Origin: Sphaerosporella brunnea | Taxonomy: Eukaryota > Ascomycota > Pezizomycetes > Pezizales > Pyronemataceae | Direction: 5' to 3' | Assembly (NCBI GenBank): GCA_008704415.1 | Contig: VXIS01000244.1 | Span: 1-64,000 of the forward strand | Length of the DNA stretch: 64,000 bases | Notes under the pieces: model-generated | Databases searched by the model: none | The model's input: only the letters and a program-made list of their open reading frames with translations | Told to the model about the DNA's origin: nothing | Shown: one piece after another, positions 22,408 through 35,041 of the stretch | Position numbering within the stretch: the first letter of the stretch is position 1 | How the letters are laid out: each line of letters begins with the position of its first letter | Position numbers and translations under genes: made by a program

Positions 22408-22488
22408 AGTGCCGGACACTTAAACGAGGTAGCGTCTTGGCATTTCTTGGCATTGTTCAAAATTGTCAAATCTTACCGGATTTGGAAG

Positions 22489-23019
22489 TACCGTATTATC
22501 TCACTTAAGAGTCACACCCCTGATTAGGCAATTTTCATTTTAATTAGGAAATTTTTCGACGTTTAAGGCTCCAAAAGCCCGAAATCGGGCCATCTTTAAT
22601 TTTCGCCAGCAACAAGATTGCTTCAAGCGCCTCAGAATCGCGCATAGAAAATATTTCATACATTTTGGAGTGAGTTGAAAACGCGCTGGTACGCGCCAAG
22701 ACCGCTTAAAAGTGTGACTCTTAAGTGAGATACCGTATTAACTCACTTAAGAGACACCCCTCTAAAAATAGTAAGCGCGGGCTCAGACGCCATTTTAGTG
22801 CGCCAAGACGCCAAGATGGGCGCTAAGGCCGTTTATGGACGTGAGTATTGGCGCTAGCCAACTTCAGCAGGGGAATACAGTAGGACAAGTCTGTACTGCG
22901 CTAAACCTAAAGGCATTTAGCGCGCGCCAAGATGACTTGGCACGCTAATGTACGTCTTGGCGCGCGCTTGCTATTTTTAGAGGGGTGTCTCTTAAGTGAG
23001 TTAATACGGTAACACGGTA
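22489..23019. mobile_element. MITE interrupted by a second MITE
   Basis: The left end reads TACCGTATTATCTCACTTAA. The right end is split: ...CTTAAGTGAGATA at 22732 and ACACGGTA at 23012-23019, separated by the 281-bp MITE at 22731-23011. Rejoined at the duplicated TA, the right end matches the left with one mismatch. Confidence 0.85.
22731..23011. mobile_element. 281-bp MITE nested at a TA, ~50-bp TIRs
   Basis: Inverted ends of about 50 bp with very few mismatches (TACCGTATTAACTCACTTAA ... CTCTAAAAATAG). It is flanked by TA on both sides inside the right end of another MITE. Confidence 0.9.
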
Positions 23020-23554
23020 TCGAGTGAGATTCTGCTGGTGCATTAACCAAAACGGAAATTTCGAGTGACAGCATATGTACAGCCCGCGGCTTTCTGTTCA
23101 ATGCCCCTATTGTTGGCCCCGGTCGTCACAAATCCGCAGCGATGCGAAAGAATTTGGTTGGTTGGACATCCCTAGCCCTGGGGCGGTGCACAGCATCTCA
23201 CTCATATTGCCATATTGGGTTAAGTGTTTCATCGGGTATCACTCGTATTGCCTTATTAGGTTACAAGCGCCATGTTCAAAACTGGGGCCCGCTCATACTA
23301 AAATTGTATTTTTCAACCCCTTATAACTCCACAACCACAACCCCAAATCAAAATCGGAAAGCGTAAGATTTTTCTCCGCCTCTTTCTCTTTATTTCTACA
23401 GTTATTAAATAAATTCTCTCTTTTGTTGTGTTGTGGAGTAATGGTTGGAAGAGGGGGGTCGTTTTCAGCGCGACCTTCCCTGCCGCGCTACCTCATCTAA
23501 GTGTCCGGCACACTATGAAGTGGGTGCACCATCAAGCGGGTCGGGACTTTAACG

Positions 23555-24130
23555 AGTTACTCGGGGGATTTTTAAGTATCGGGACAAGTTATTTACCCGG
23601 CTTTGGGCAGGGATTGTCCGCCGGTTGCCCTCCCTCATACTGGCTCGAACACCTCTACGGATTATTGTACGCGCCATGATGTGGCCAGGAGATTGGGTAC
23701 CGTATTGACTCAGATATAAGAGACACTTCCGTTTTGGGGCTAGCGCGTTTTCAAAGGCAGTGCTAACCATTTTAAAACTAGCCCAATATACAATTGGTGG
23801 ACATGCTAACCATTTTAGAGCTAGCCCAAGATACAATTGGTGGACCGCGGGGACGTCCCAGGGGACGCTAGGGTGTTTACGGCGTAGCGCTCCCTGAAAA
23901 TGGCACTAGTACTAAAACGGAAGTGTCTCTTATATCTGAGTTAATACGGTACTCTGGTGGCTGTGGGAGATGGCCGTAATACGGAGGGGGAGCTCGGCGG
24001 GCGGCTCCTCTCAGCGCCAAATCGCTGTCCAAAGCCGGGTAAATTGCGTGTCCCGATAGTTGGTTAACGTCACGCGCGAGGGCAACCGGGTAGATTGCGT
24101 GTCCTGATGCTCAAAATCCTCCGAGTAACT
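23555..24130. mobile_element. Older TIR element interrupted by a MITE
   Basis: Ends AGTTACTCGGGGGATTTTTA and its imperfect complement, with sub-terminal CCGGGTAAATTGCGTGTCCC blocks. It contains the 254-bp MITE at 23698-23951. A paralogous segment without the MITE is at 35465-35660. Confidence 0.75.
23698..23951. mobile_element. 254-bp MITE with 38-bp TIRs and TA duplication
   Basis: Ends TACCGTATTGACTCAGATAT and, on the complement, TACCGTATTAACTCAGATAT, matching for 38 bp with one mismatch. The paralogous empty site at about 35540 reads GGATACTCTGG where this copy has GGGTA...TACTCTGG, which shows directly a TA target duplication. Confidence 0.93.
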
Positions 24131-24367
24131 TCTCGATGTGACAACGTTGATTGCTCTGGCAGGACATTGACCCGTTTAAAAAAGGCTTTGCGGTGCTGCT
24201 GCGTTATGCTCTACATACAGCTTAAGTGTCACGCCGAGCCAGAGAGCCCAGCATACAATCGGCGGCCAGGCAGCGGCCATGCGGGATTCGCCGCCGTGGT
24301 GGAGCCAGGAGTACACTAACAAGCGGAGGCGGTAAGCGAGTTGCGGGGAAGCGCGGGCCCACCCAGT

Positions 24368-24850
24368 TCAGTTTTTACATACAGCGCCAGCCTTCCCCTC
24401 GCCGTCTCGGTACCTGGACAGCAGCAATCTCACCGCCCTGTAGTCCCTACCGCCTCCCAAAAACTCACTCATGAGCACACTCTGCTCGTACGCACACATC
24501 CTGCAGAAGACCACCCCGCTGCCGCAGGCACCCCACGCACACTTACACCGCGCCGGAATGTCGTCGCCGCGCCAGCAACCCGTTTCCAACAGCGTCTTCA
24601 GCATCAATGCGTGCCCGCGGCACGCGGCCCACTCGAGGTTCGTGACGTAGACACCCCCGGAAGGGTACAGTGGCGTGCGGGCGCGCTTGTCTCGAAGCCA
24701 GGCGGCGAGCCGAGGGGCGAACACAGCGTTGAAGCGCTGGTTTACGCGCGCCAGAGAGGCGGTGGAGGCGATTGGGAGGTGTTCGTTGATTTCGAGGAGG
24801 AGCTCGGGGGCGAGCATCGAGAGCGTTGCGTAGGGGTTTGAGGAAGCCAT
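24368..24850 (-). CDS. Short F-box-like protein (160 aa)
   Basis: ATG at 24850. Residues ~10-50 (LSMLAPELLLEINEHLPIAS, then LARVNQRFNAVFAPRLAAWL) fit an F-box, which binds Skp1 in SCF ubiquitin ligases. A segment resembling the first ankyrin repeat of fungal F-box-ankyrin proteins follows (LEWAACRGHALMLKTLLETG). The ORF then ends with no further repeats, much shorter than the usual 400 or more residues. It lies next to the nested MITE block, so a 3' truncation is likely. Confidence 0.5.
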   Translation of the reverse strand: MASSNPYATLSMLAPELLLEINEHLPIASTASLARVNQRFNAVFAPRLAAWLRDKRARTPLYPSGGVYVTNLEWAACRGHALMLKTLLETGCWRGDDIPARCKCAWGACGSGVVFCRMCAYEQSVLMSEFLGGGRDYRAVRLLLSRYRDGEGKAGAVCKN

Positions 24851-26304
24851 TGCTTTACTTGTAGCCGAGGATGGGGATCCGCGGAGAGAAACGCCTCCCT
24901 CCCTCCCTTAAAACACAACTGGACGTACCTCCGGTCTGGATTACCTGTTCGTGTTGGTGCTGACTGGGATCGATCGTGGATCTGTCGCACGGATTGGCAT
25001 CACAGCTCGGAGGCGCCAATCGTCCAGTTGACACATGCAGCTGTTCTCCGAGCGGGCCAATGACGTTGTGGATTTGTTACGATATGGGCTGCCATGCCAA
25101 ATGTGAATGAAGTGTTCAAACTTGGATGTTCAAGCATCGTCATCACACAGGGCCACGCCAGCACCGGCGAGCCGTTCCGCTGGATTTGCAGTCATCAAAT
25201 ATCACTCTCGTGGGACCCGCGAATGGGATTATTTCACAGATACCGGCGTTGTGGTCTCAAAGAACAATGAGTCTCAGCACGTTCAGTGCAATCACATTGT
25301 ACAGGCCCCCCCATAAGATCTCTGGACGGGCCGACCGGGAGCGAAGATCGCAGATGAAGTGGGTCCTGGCATGAACGACAAGCTGGCCGTAGGCGGTAGC
25401 ACAGGGCCGTTCAATTACCCGCCAGATTCTATGGCCCGACCGTACTAAGACAGCCCGTTTAGCACGAGGATGAATTGGGGGGGATTTTTTTTTCTGTGGG
25501 GGGGGGGCCCCTTAGTGTCTGCAGGGCGTGTGAAGCTCTTGAGAATCAAAATTTAGCTTTGATGGCGGAAGCCACGCCTATTTGAGATCTGTGCTCGCTC
25601 GTCTCCCTGTCGCCGCCAGCTTTAAGAACATATGGCCGCGGCACTACTCTGGAATGGCCAGTCTGTAGATTTTTGTAACAGGAAATTCCCGAACCTATCT
25701 CGGCCTCGATAGACAGAGGCACCGGCAGTCTCCCGGAGCTTTTTGAGTGTGAATAGAGAGAGACAAACAGAAATATATCCTCAATATCCAACCTTTTCCC
25801 CACTCTCGGACCCCAGGTGAGCCGTCAGATGTGTCACTCACAAAGTCTCGAGATACAGACACAGCATACCGAAAGGGCGTCTCTAGCCCACCGTCCTCCA
25901 TATCCTCGACGTGGAAGAAACCAAGTATGTACCTATATCTGGACCGCAAGGGGAAGAAGTGCTCAAAAGCTGCAGCCAGAGCCCCGAGGCACATTGGTAA
26001 ACTTAGTATAGCAAAGTATCCGTTCGGTCGAGTGCCATCTTGGTGATTCCGCATTGCGTTTTCTGCCTTGTGTTTCCCGCAAGTCACTCACTCCTGCAGC
26101 TGGCTAGGGGCACCCAGAAAGATCGAACGGCTTGGAAGCTGCATGGCAACATACTGAAGGAGAGGGAGATGAGCTTCGACCCATGATTTGTCGTGAGTGA
26201 GAACCCATGATACCTCGCCCTCGCACTTTTCAGTTCATTCGGGTCTGGATTATCATAATGAGTGCCTATAAGAGGGCTCTTGAGGTCATCTCCTCACACT
26301 AGCT
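24851..26304. other. Gene-poor stretch
   Basis: Short ORFs without family features; T-run and G-run at 25486-25508. Confidence 0.4.
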
Positions 26305-26403
26305 ATGAAGGCTGAGGTTGAGCGTCTCTTCAGCAGTGCCAAACTCACTATCACTAACCTCTCAACCAAGACGCTGAGAGAATGGAAGCTTGCTTCCCTT
26401 TGA
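26305..26403 (+). pseudogene. C-terminal relic of a hAT transposase
   Basis: A 32-codon frame ending in TGA reads MKAEVERLFSSAKLTITNLS and then TKTLREWKLASL. The ERLFSSAKLTIT pattern matches the hAT C-terminal dimerisation region. No other part of the transposase is readable upstream. Confidence 0.6.
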
Positions 26404-29198
26404 GCCATCGGCAGCGTAATGGGCAGTCAAGTATTGCGTTCTTTTTTTGGCCGAAACGGTCTGTAGGAGATTTAATACTTGTTGATTTACCTTCTCTGCT
26501 GTACATGTACATACAGGCCCTGTACGCCGTATCTGTTGTTGTTGTTGTTGTTTTCTAGTAACTAAGTAGCTCATGCAGCCAGCCCGGCACCAAAAAACCG
26601 CCGTGGTCTGATCCACAGGATTTTTGTGGCTGTACGTAATATCATGCGGGTGGCCGATATCTACTCGTACGCACCAACCGTCAGCACTGCAGACTGTAGG
26701 ACAACGATCCAATTCATACCGTATCATTCCGTACTCAAGGCGGTATGCCTCGATCAAAACCAGCCTTTGGCACCGGAGGGCAGGTTTGCCAGTAGCCAGC
26801 CCAAAAAAACCCACGTTGGCTGGCTTTCACAGCCCGGCTGAATGGCGAGGGATCCCTCGTGCAGAGCGCTGCGTACCGCGCGTCCGCTTCGTCACAGAGT
26901 ACCGCCGAGCGTCCGCAAGTGGTGTGCGGCGGGTGGGGATTTGTCTGTAGAAAAATGAAGAGCGGTGGCATTTTACAGTATTTGGGCGGACGAGTGGAAG
27001 AATACAGGACGTCGCAAAAATGGGTTGCATTTCAAAAGCTTGCCGAAGATAAATCGATGATGAGTTCTCCGATCTCTTATGGATGGTGTGCCCTACCAAA
27101 AAGCCGCTCCAAAGGAATACGGTACGTGTGAGTGGATTGCATTATCGAGTGATGACACGTGACTCAATACGTAGACCAAAAAAAATCTGGTTCCAGTGCG
27201 TAGCAAAAACTCATGATGGGGATACCCACGTATTGCCACGAGAAGCCCCAGTTTTGAACCAGCCACCCCCAGGGGTTCTCCCTTTGTGTACCACGACACC
27301 ACATAGGCTTTTTTGCATCTGCTTCAAGTCACAAGGGATCATGAACTGCTGAGGCCTTTTTTTTACTTGAAACAAAAAATTTATTCATCCGGACGGGCCG
27401 GGGGTGGGGGGGGGGGCGAATGAGGCAAGCGAGGGAAAAAAGAGGTGGCAACTCTACACATGTATGTATGTACTATAGACAGTACTCTACTACATTACTC
27501 TCGATCCAATTCATCCTCCTGTATGATGCACACAGTCTAGTATAAAGGGGGTAAAAACGGCGATCGCGAGGGATATGGGGGTCGCGCAACCTTCGGATAG
27601 CGAACAAAAAAGCGGGGCGATTTAGGGTCAGAGACAAGCTTTTCTAATCTGCCTTTTTTAATTTATTTTACCAATAGAGCAGTACGAAGTAGAATGGAAG
27701 CAAACAAGAGCATTTTGTAGTGTGAAAACCGTCCTGTGCACTTTACGAGCTGAAATACCGGATCTACTCGCTAACAAGGAGGTGGCAGCAGTCTGGAAAT
27801 CTCGCCGAGAGGGAGCGGGGCGCCGGGGCCCTGGGGCTGGCAAACGGCCCGATTTTTTTTTGACGATCTGACGATGCCACAGAGCCAGTGGTGGGCAATT
27901 CCATCATCGCAGTGACCCGCCTCTTGATCGCTTGAGGTCCAGACGATAGTTTGTAGCTTGCAAGCTTCCAGTTGATTCGCCATTTATATTTGCTCGACCC
28001 GCTCCCGCTCCTTCCCCGCTAGATTTTCAAATTGCCGGCACCTCCTTATTGCCGAGCAGATCCGGTAAGTTTGTGGATATAAATTTTGAATGGATGGAAA
28101 AAATCTCCTCCACCATCTGTTACTCTACCTGTGTTGCTTGGCCCATCTGAACAAACCGGAGCTCGAAGTGGTGAAGCTGTTGTCCCGCGATCGCTGGGTT
28201 AGGTTTATGAACGTCTGAAATTTAGACTGCCTCTGAACCTCCAAGCTCCGACGTTGGCGTGGGGGCCGCCTAGTAATCTATTAATATTAATACGGTAGGT
28301 CGAAACTCAAAAATCGCAACATCGCGCGCTGGTTCTACAGCAACATAGCGGCCCTCCAAACGTGCCCTAAGAGGAATGATCTCAAGGAAACCGAGGAATG
28401 CGAAAATGATGATGAGCTTTTTGATTTGCAGGCGTTGGAAGGCGAGTAAAATTTTTTTTACCTTTTTTAAACTAGTTACATGCAATTTATCGCCGAGTGA
28501 CACAGCATGTACTTCTCCAAATTGCTATTAGGTACATACTTAAGTACTTAAAGTACAATGCCATCATCGGTCCGCCTTACCCCACATGTGCTACCAGTAT
28601 TCGCAGTAGCCAGCCCGGCCGGGCTGTTTGGGCTGCAGCTCGCGTCGGACCTACAATGTCACGGCGCTTGAGGTAGAATACATACAATTTATTTTGTCCG
28701 AACCCTATATCTCACCGGTATATACAAACCCATATCCTGGAGCTCTACACACATTATGCCTCTCAGGTTTTGATTACCCTGGCAACATCCCAGTTACGCA
28801 GGCACTGTACATACATACTGGCTACGTAGCTTGCAGGCGACCGGCAGTGACGGTCTTGGGGGCGCTGGCTGTGCTTATTGTACTGTTCTGAACAGCCAGC
28901 CCGGTGGTTTCGTGCTATACAAACTGTGCGTCATGCAGACGCGGATATCCTTATTGCCTCAACAATCACAAAATCTGGGAACGATCTGCATGCAGCAAGC
29001 GACATATTTCCCCACGTTTGATGAGACCTGCTGATCTTTACGGGGTAAATCGGTACTCGAATGCGGGGACAGGTTGCAACTAGGTATTCGAGGACCGAGG
29101 TCGCTGGTAAGAAGAAAAAAAAAAAAAAAAACTGTACAATAAAAACAACCGCATACAACATCCAATCATTAAAAGCGAAAGAAACAAACTCCCCGCCG
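26404..29198. other. 2.8-kb gene-poor stretch
   Basis: No supported gene. Noted items are a (TTG)n run at 26527-26545, a small hairpin at 26795-26823 (AGCCAGCC ... GGCTGGCT), repeated CAGCCAGCCCGG words at 26576, 28612 and 28893, and poly-A at 29106-29130. Confidence 0.4.
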
Positions 29199-30918
29199 TT
29201 ACAGAGTGTAAGTAAAGTCTGGGTGGCCCTCAAGATGCTTCCCCTCCTTCTGCTTCCTATTCTGCATCTTAAAGTAAACCGACATAAACCCCACTATCAC
29301 AATCATCGCGAGCTGGCAGGCAATCGTGGCCCACAATCCAGGGAGATAGCGGGGCGCGTCAACACTTCTAAACACGAGGGAAGCATAGATGCCTCCGACA
29401 GCTCCGAACCCCACCTGCACAGCGGAGCTCACCGATCGCTTCGAATTCGTGCGGATGTTGTTACTCTGGTAGGAGAGTACGGAGGGAATGTTGCCTACTG
29501 CACCGGCCATACCGATGAAGACTCCGGAGTAGCGAATACCCACGGTGGAGAAATATGCGATGGTGGCAAGACCGCTGATACACATGACGGCTTGCGCGAC
29601 GATGATTGGACCGCGGACTCGCTGTTTGTCGGCGAAGTAGGACAGCGTGAAACTCGCGATACAGGCAAAGATGTAAGGAGGGGTGGAAAGGAGCTGAGAC
29701 ATCCCGGCGGTGAAACCCATGCCCTCTAGCAAGATGGGAAGGAAAAGCCCGAAGGCGTAAGCGGGCACAGCCGTACACATGAAGAGGAGGGCACTGTATA
29801 ATAGTCAATAAGAAGAAGGTGGACCCAAGGATCACAGCACTAGGCACGTACAAAACCCAGAGCTTGAAGTCAGAAAGGTGCTTTCCGACCTTCGCCCAGG
29901 TGATAGGGTCGGCAATGGAGTCGGCACGGTCGCGCTCGATGCGGCCCTTGATGATTTCGACATCGGTAGCACTGAGGAACCGGCCGTTACGCTTGGCGAG
30001 AACTTTATCGGGGAAGTCGATGATGGCGAGGAAGGAAAATAAGGCGACGAGAACTGTTATAATGCCCTCTATGATGAAGATCCAACGCCAGCCAGCGAGA
30101 CCGCCCACACCGTCCATCTGCATCAATCCATAGGCAAGAATAGAGGAGAAGCCGCCAACAAACACCGAGATCAGGAAGAAAATGGCCATCCGCTTTTGCA
30201 CCTCGAAGCGCACGTACCAGGAGCTGACAAGGTACACACAACCGGGGAACAAACCTGGAGATCTCAGTTAACTTGAGCCATGGGGGGGAGGGGACTCTTA
30301 CCAGCCTCGAAAAACCCTATTATTGTTCGGCAGACAGTCAAGACTCTCCAATCGTGAACAAAGCCCATGCCAATCATAACAACACCCCAGCAAAACGCGA
30401 TGGTACCCAGCCATTTCGCCGCACCGACCCGACGTAGGACCAAATTGCTAGGCAGCTCGAAAAGCATGTACTGTAATTGGACCAGCCATGTCAGTCGTTG
30501 TTGGAAAACTATAGTAGCTTGGTGGGAAACGGACAGGAATAAAGAACACGAGCAAAGCGATACTGTAGCGGTTTCCGATGTTCAAGCCTAGATCTTTGTT
30601 CATTCCTGCTACATTTGCATTGCTGTGAAAAGTTTCGTGAGCATGTGACCACAACGTAGTTATCAGTGAAAAGTACCTCAGGTTGGTCCGATCGATCAGG
30701 GCTATCGAGTATAAGGCACCAAGAATTGGCAGTAACCGCCAATCGACTCTCCGGCTGTCCGAACGGTGGATCAGTACTACTTCCATTCATTTGGTTTTGT
30801 GCTCTGGGAGGACTCACATGAGCTCTTGCTCATACTTTAGGTCCGCTCCAGACTCCTCGTCGGATGATGTAGAGCCCGCATTGTTGGTAAGCTCAAGTGT
30901 TTCCTTTTCGAATGTCAT
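29199..30918 (-). CDS. MFS transporter, allantoate/nicotinate permease-like (ACS family)
   Basis: Six exons: 30918-30818, 30754-30677, 30622-30535, 30470-30302, 30254-29852, 29793-29199. The five GT-AG introns are 47-64 bp and the product is 477 residues. Seen: a short acidic N-terminus, then WRLLPILGALYSIALIDRTN (TM1 with the DRTN signature), IPYMLFELPSNLVLRRVGA, CRTIIGFFEAGLFPGCVYL, about 12 hydrophobic segments and a charged cytosolic tail. This matches the anion:cation symporter family that includes Dal5 and Tna1; the substrate (small organic acids, allantoate, nicotinate) cannot be chosen from sequence. The reading frame is intact across all junctions. The gene is isolated in a repeat-rich region. 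Confidence 0.88.
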
Positions 30919-33900
30919 GTTTCTCCTCAATGGGGTGTCGTCGTGCCGAAGAGAGAGAATTCGAAGGATGAAAGGAAGGAGGATGCATTCTTATGTATGA
31001 ACTCTAGATACCCATCCCAGTCGTCAACGTCATGTAACCATGTAAGCTGTTTGCCCCCTGGTATGCTATGTAGTGCAACCACCAAATCTGCGGACGGTGA
31101 TCGACGCCGCCCAAGCATGACCGAGGCCATAGAATGAGGCATAGTCCCCCCCTCCCCCGGTCATATAAAGAAAACGCAAATCGCGCATTAAAATTAACGC
31201 GTCCATAATGCACATATAAAATAATGCTTGAATAAAACCTGAATAATGCGTAAACCGTGCGTGAACATAGCTATATAGCGCTATTATCTAGCGCTGCTCA
31301 AGTTGTTTCAGTGATGCGCCACAACGTGTCAACAACGTCAACGCTTTCCATAGTATCCGCTTTTACAGGAGAGGGAATGGGCGGGGGGAGATGGGCCATA
31401 GTATCACTCCCTGCTGGAGCCGCCATCACAATTAAAGAACAATTCCTCACACGTACATCAGTCGACAACTTGCTACCACGCATGTATGAGCTAATTGAAA
31501 ATGTGTTTTCAAAAGCTGGGAGGCAAAAGTGACGACGCCTCGCCCGCTGCATTAAAACAGCGGGCTGTAGAGAGAAAAGTAAAAGTCAACACACGGGCCC
31601 GGCTACAGAGGTGCACACGATGTCACTCGGCTGGCACTGCTGACTTAGCGTGGATGGATTAATCTACAAAGGAAGGTTTTCACATATTCCTCCCGAGCAG
31701 ACATCCTGGCCACCGCCAGGCCGGCCGGCCAAGCAGATGGCGCACCAAATACGCGCCAAAACACTGCACAACCACTTACGAAAGGGCTCACAGTTGGGAA
31801 TCTACCGCGGAGAAGCTTCTTCGATGCGTATCCTGCTTTTAAGAGAAATTGGAGGTCATCGATATCGCAAAAGAGCCCGGTGCTACCCACTCCACCGGCT
31901 ATGCGGGGGACCACACCTCGAATCTGTGGACATCGCAGCCCCAAAATCCCCCAAAAGTGGCCTTATAAGATGGGAGTATTCGCCTGTATCTTCACCCGGC
32001 TCTCCATTACATGGCGTTGGAGTTATTCGTGAAAATGCCTCTTTGTCTGCTCGGCAGGATAGAACATATCTTACACGCATTCTACAAAAACGTCGATAAT
32101 GCATGCTAACTGCGTTGTAGAGCGTATTATAAAAGCGTGCCAGACATTTTATAATGGGGCAGTTTCATTTCTACCTTCGAAGCAATTTGGATAACGTTTT
32201 AATTACGTGGAGGACGCTTCAAAACATACCCCCTTCCCCCAAACCAGCACGTCCACGCTATTTTACAGCAGTTGCAGGAACAATAGGCGAGACGGCGTTC
32301 TGAAAGAGTGTTGTTTTAGTGCCAAATCAGAGAAGAGCACAGGGCAGTTGGTGATCTCTATGATCCTTCCCGGGAGGTGATTAGTTAGAGCTCGAGATAT
32401 GGGCTTGGATCTTATAATCATGGCTAGCCTTGGCCGCCACCAGATCCCAATTCCAACCGACGACCAAAGTCAAACAACTCTCTCCCAGTGCTGTCGTTTT
32501 GCCTCTCGTTGCAACTGCTGTAAGTAGATACCTACGGTAGAAAGCCTGTCTTGTACTGATCACCCGTTGGAACACCAGCAATCGGGAATGGGGTAAACGG
32601 GAAGACAAAGAAATTGATCATATCCTGGCCAGAGTCTTTCCAAGAGAAGTGAAGCTTAGAATAGATATCCCGCAAGTTGAATGCCGGACACGGCATAGCC
32701 GCAAGATAAAAAACGTGCTGTCCTGGATGCCTCGGCTCGAGCTCAAGGATGATGATCCAAAGCCAGCCTCAAAAAGAATTAAACCCCTCCACCGTCCAAA
32801 ATATTGACACAACACAGTTTTGAGGATCCACCTGTGAGTTCATCCTTTCATTCGTCCAAGCCAGTCGCCTCTGATGCCAATCCCCTGATTTGTGCTGGAA
32901 CGCCGGCCGCCAGTGCTCTGTTTATGGCCGCGGCAACCATCATGCAATCCGAGTAAGAAGTTGAGGTTCAAGCGTACGAACCAAATCCTCTTAGCGGACA
33001 TCAAATGGCTTAGCCTAAACTAAGTTCCGACACAGATAGCCGATAAGATGGCGATGATCATGATGACCACAGTCCTTAGCTTTGACCCGCTATGGTAGCG
33101 GCTACTTCCGCCGTTCCTGACGAAAGCTTGAGCCACGTTCTTTTTCCCCGGTGACGATCTTCGGTGCTTGTAGATCAGATAGCTATGTTTTATGACCCTA
33201 CCTATTGTATGAAGGAAATTAGGTAACTAGCCCTAAGCGAGCGGTCGACGTTCAGATGGTTAAACTCACGGGGGAAGCATCACCGTTGGTGTTGTGATCG
33301 CCGCTATAGCCCCGGGAAATGGTCGGATCTGGGGACGAAAGCATTCCGGGGTTCTCCCGGATCCGGTGAAGCACAACAAACGAAACCAAACTCGAAAATG
33401 CTTTGAGCGAGCCGTACTCACTTTGCCAGCAGCCGGGCAGGAGGTGTGACATCCATAAGATGATTGACGCTAAGTTGTGATGTACTCTATATTAGATAGA
33501 TATGTCGCTGCTCAAAACTTTTGTTGATATGCTGCGATTGGCGGTAAGACGGGCGGACATCGCGGTGTCACGAGCGACAACCCTCACCGCTGATACTCTT
33601 CTCTATTGGTCTAACTCTTGTCTCGGCTGATCGCCCACAGTCCATTTCCACGAGGAATTCCATCACCGCTCGCCCCAGAGTATACGTATGGTAGTCTGCT
33701 GATGTTCCCCCACCAGGCGATTCGAGGGTGCTGAAGAATTCGAGATATCAAGAGCGAAGATAGGAAGTTCTAGAAAGCGTGTAGCTATTGGATGAGGGCG
33801 CCATCGTCGTCATGCTTGCTAGAAACCGCGCAACATCGCTCTACGAACTCTCTGAAAACCGGAGTTGCGTCATACTCAACCTCTGTGCGCAACCTCTATG

Positions 33901-34489
33901 TAAGTAGATAGCGTAGTAAACTACCGGCCTGACTTGGCTCTTAGATTTGTTGATCGTCGTTCCAACTTCCAACGGCTTGATTAAACATCTATGGTTGGAT
34001 GAAGCGGTGAGGACCCTGTCGGCCTTTTATCCGAGGTAGGTTTAGAGCACTCCAATCACTGGCAGTTTTGAAGTCTTATAGATGTTCTGTGTTGAAGCAG
34101 CAGATATAGTAAAGACGCGTTTCAGGTGTAGATAAGCGCCCAGTGTGCCTCCCATCAACTAGCTCACTGTATGAGATCATGCTCAGATACTCAAACCTTC
34201 CAATATTCTGCTCATGGAAGTAGTAAGTACTTACTGTACTAAAAGGGAGGTGCGATCGATTGCTACCGCAGTCTTCAAAGATTCCGTATTTGCCCAATGG
34301 CAGCAATACAGCAACGTAGACAAAATACCGAAACTTTGACGACTGTAGTAGCACTGCGGTAGCAATCGCACACCACTTTTTTGCGACAGTACCTAATGTA
34401 CATAAAAAAAACGGCCTTGAGTTCATACCATGATTCAAGTTTTATCTCCTTTGCGCATGCATGTTCGGTTTATAGGGCCAATACATTTA
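30919..34489. other. 3.6-kb gene-poor stretch
   Basis: Short ORFs only; the one at 31257-31532 (+) is unrecognised. Nothing else supportable. Confidence 0.4.
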
Positions 34490-34640
34490 CAGTCGACTCT
34501 CTCTATAAGAATACGGTCGGGACCGCTGGGGCGTATTCTTATAAAGTGAAAATTCGTATAGAGAGAGTGGCTTGTCCCTAAGAACTCGTATTCTTATAGC
34601 TTATTATTATATACAATATTCTTATAGGGAGAGTCGACTG
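34490..34640. mobile_element. 151-bp MITE with CAGTCGACTCTC ends (pogo-like)
   Basis: Inverted termini CAGTCGACTCTC / GAGAGTCGACTG with sub-terminal TATAAGAATA / TATTCTTATA copies repeated internally. CAGT-type ends preceded by TA are typical of pogo/Tigger-related MITEs. The right flank is CA, so the TA duplication is incomplete. Confidence 0.7.
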
Positions 34641-35041
34641 CACGCGGAAGAATTCATACCCGGTGACGCACAACACAGAATTTAGATTAACTTTTCAAAC
34701 AACATTATGGGGCGAGGCGCTTTAAACCTGGACCTTCGCTGGTTTGGGGTTACCCGAGTGCACTAGAATTATTTCGCGTGTAGCAACAACCCAACTCGCT
34801 CAATTTACCACGCATCCTCGGACTTGGGTGTTTTCGGGAGAGGAAAGCGCCCGGCGCGCTGACGCTGGTGATTTGATTTACGCACATCAGGATGCCATGC
34901 TCGGGAAAAGACGTGGGAAAGGTAAGGCTTTGTATGGAGAGGGAGCGAGCAGGCGGATAATATTGCAGGCGGCGGGGAGGATTGCGCGCGCGGCGGGGAG
35001 GATCGTTGTCTGTGAAGAATAAATAAATAGATAAATAAAGA
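34641..35041. other. Unassigned stretch
   Basis: Contains the CTTCGCTGGTTTGGGGTTAC segment shared with ~21075; no gene. Confidence 0.4.

Larger units (their letters stand above)
22408..23516. mobile_element. Putative outer element enclosing nested MITEs
   Basis: AGTGCCGGACACTTA plus GAGGTAGCG at 22408-22435 is repeated inverted at about 23485-23516, with small differences. This suggests a ~1.1-kb element into which the element at 22489-23019 inserted. The termini are only ~27 bp and imperfect, so this is tentative. Confidence 0.45.
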
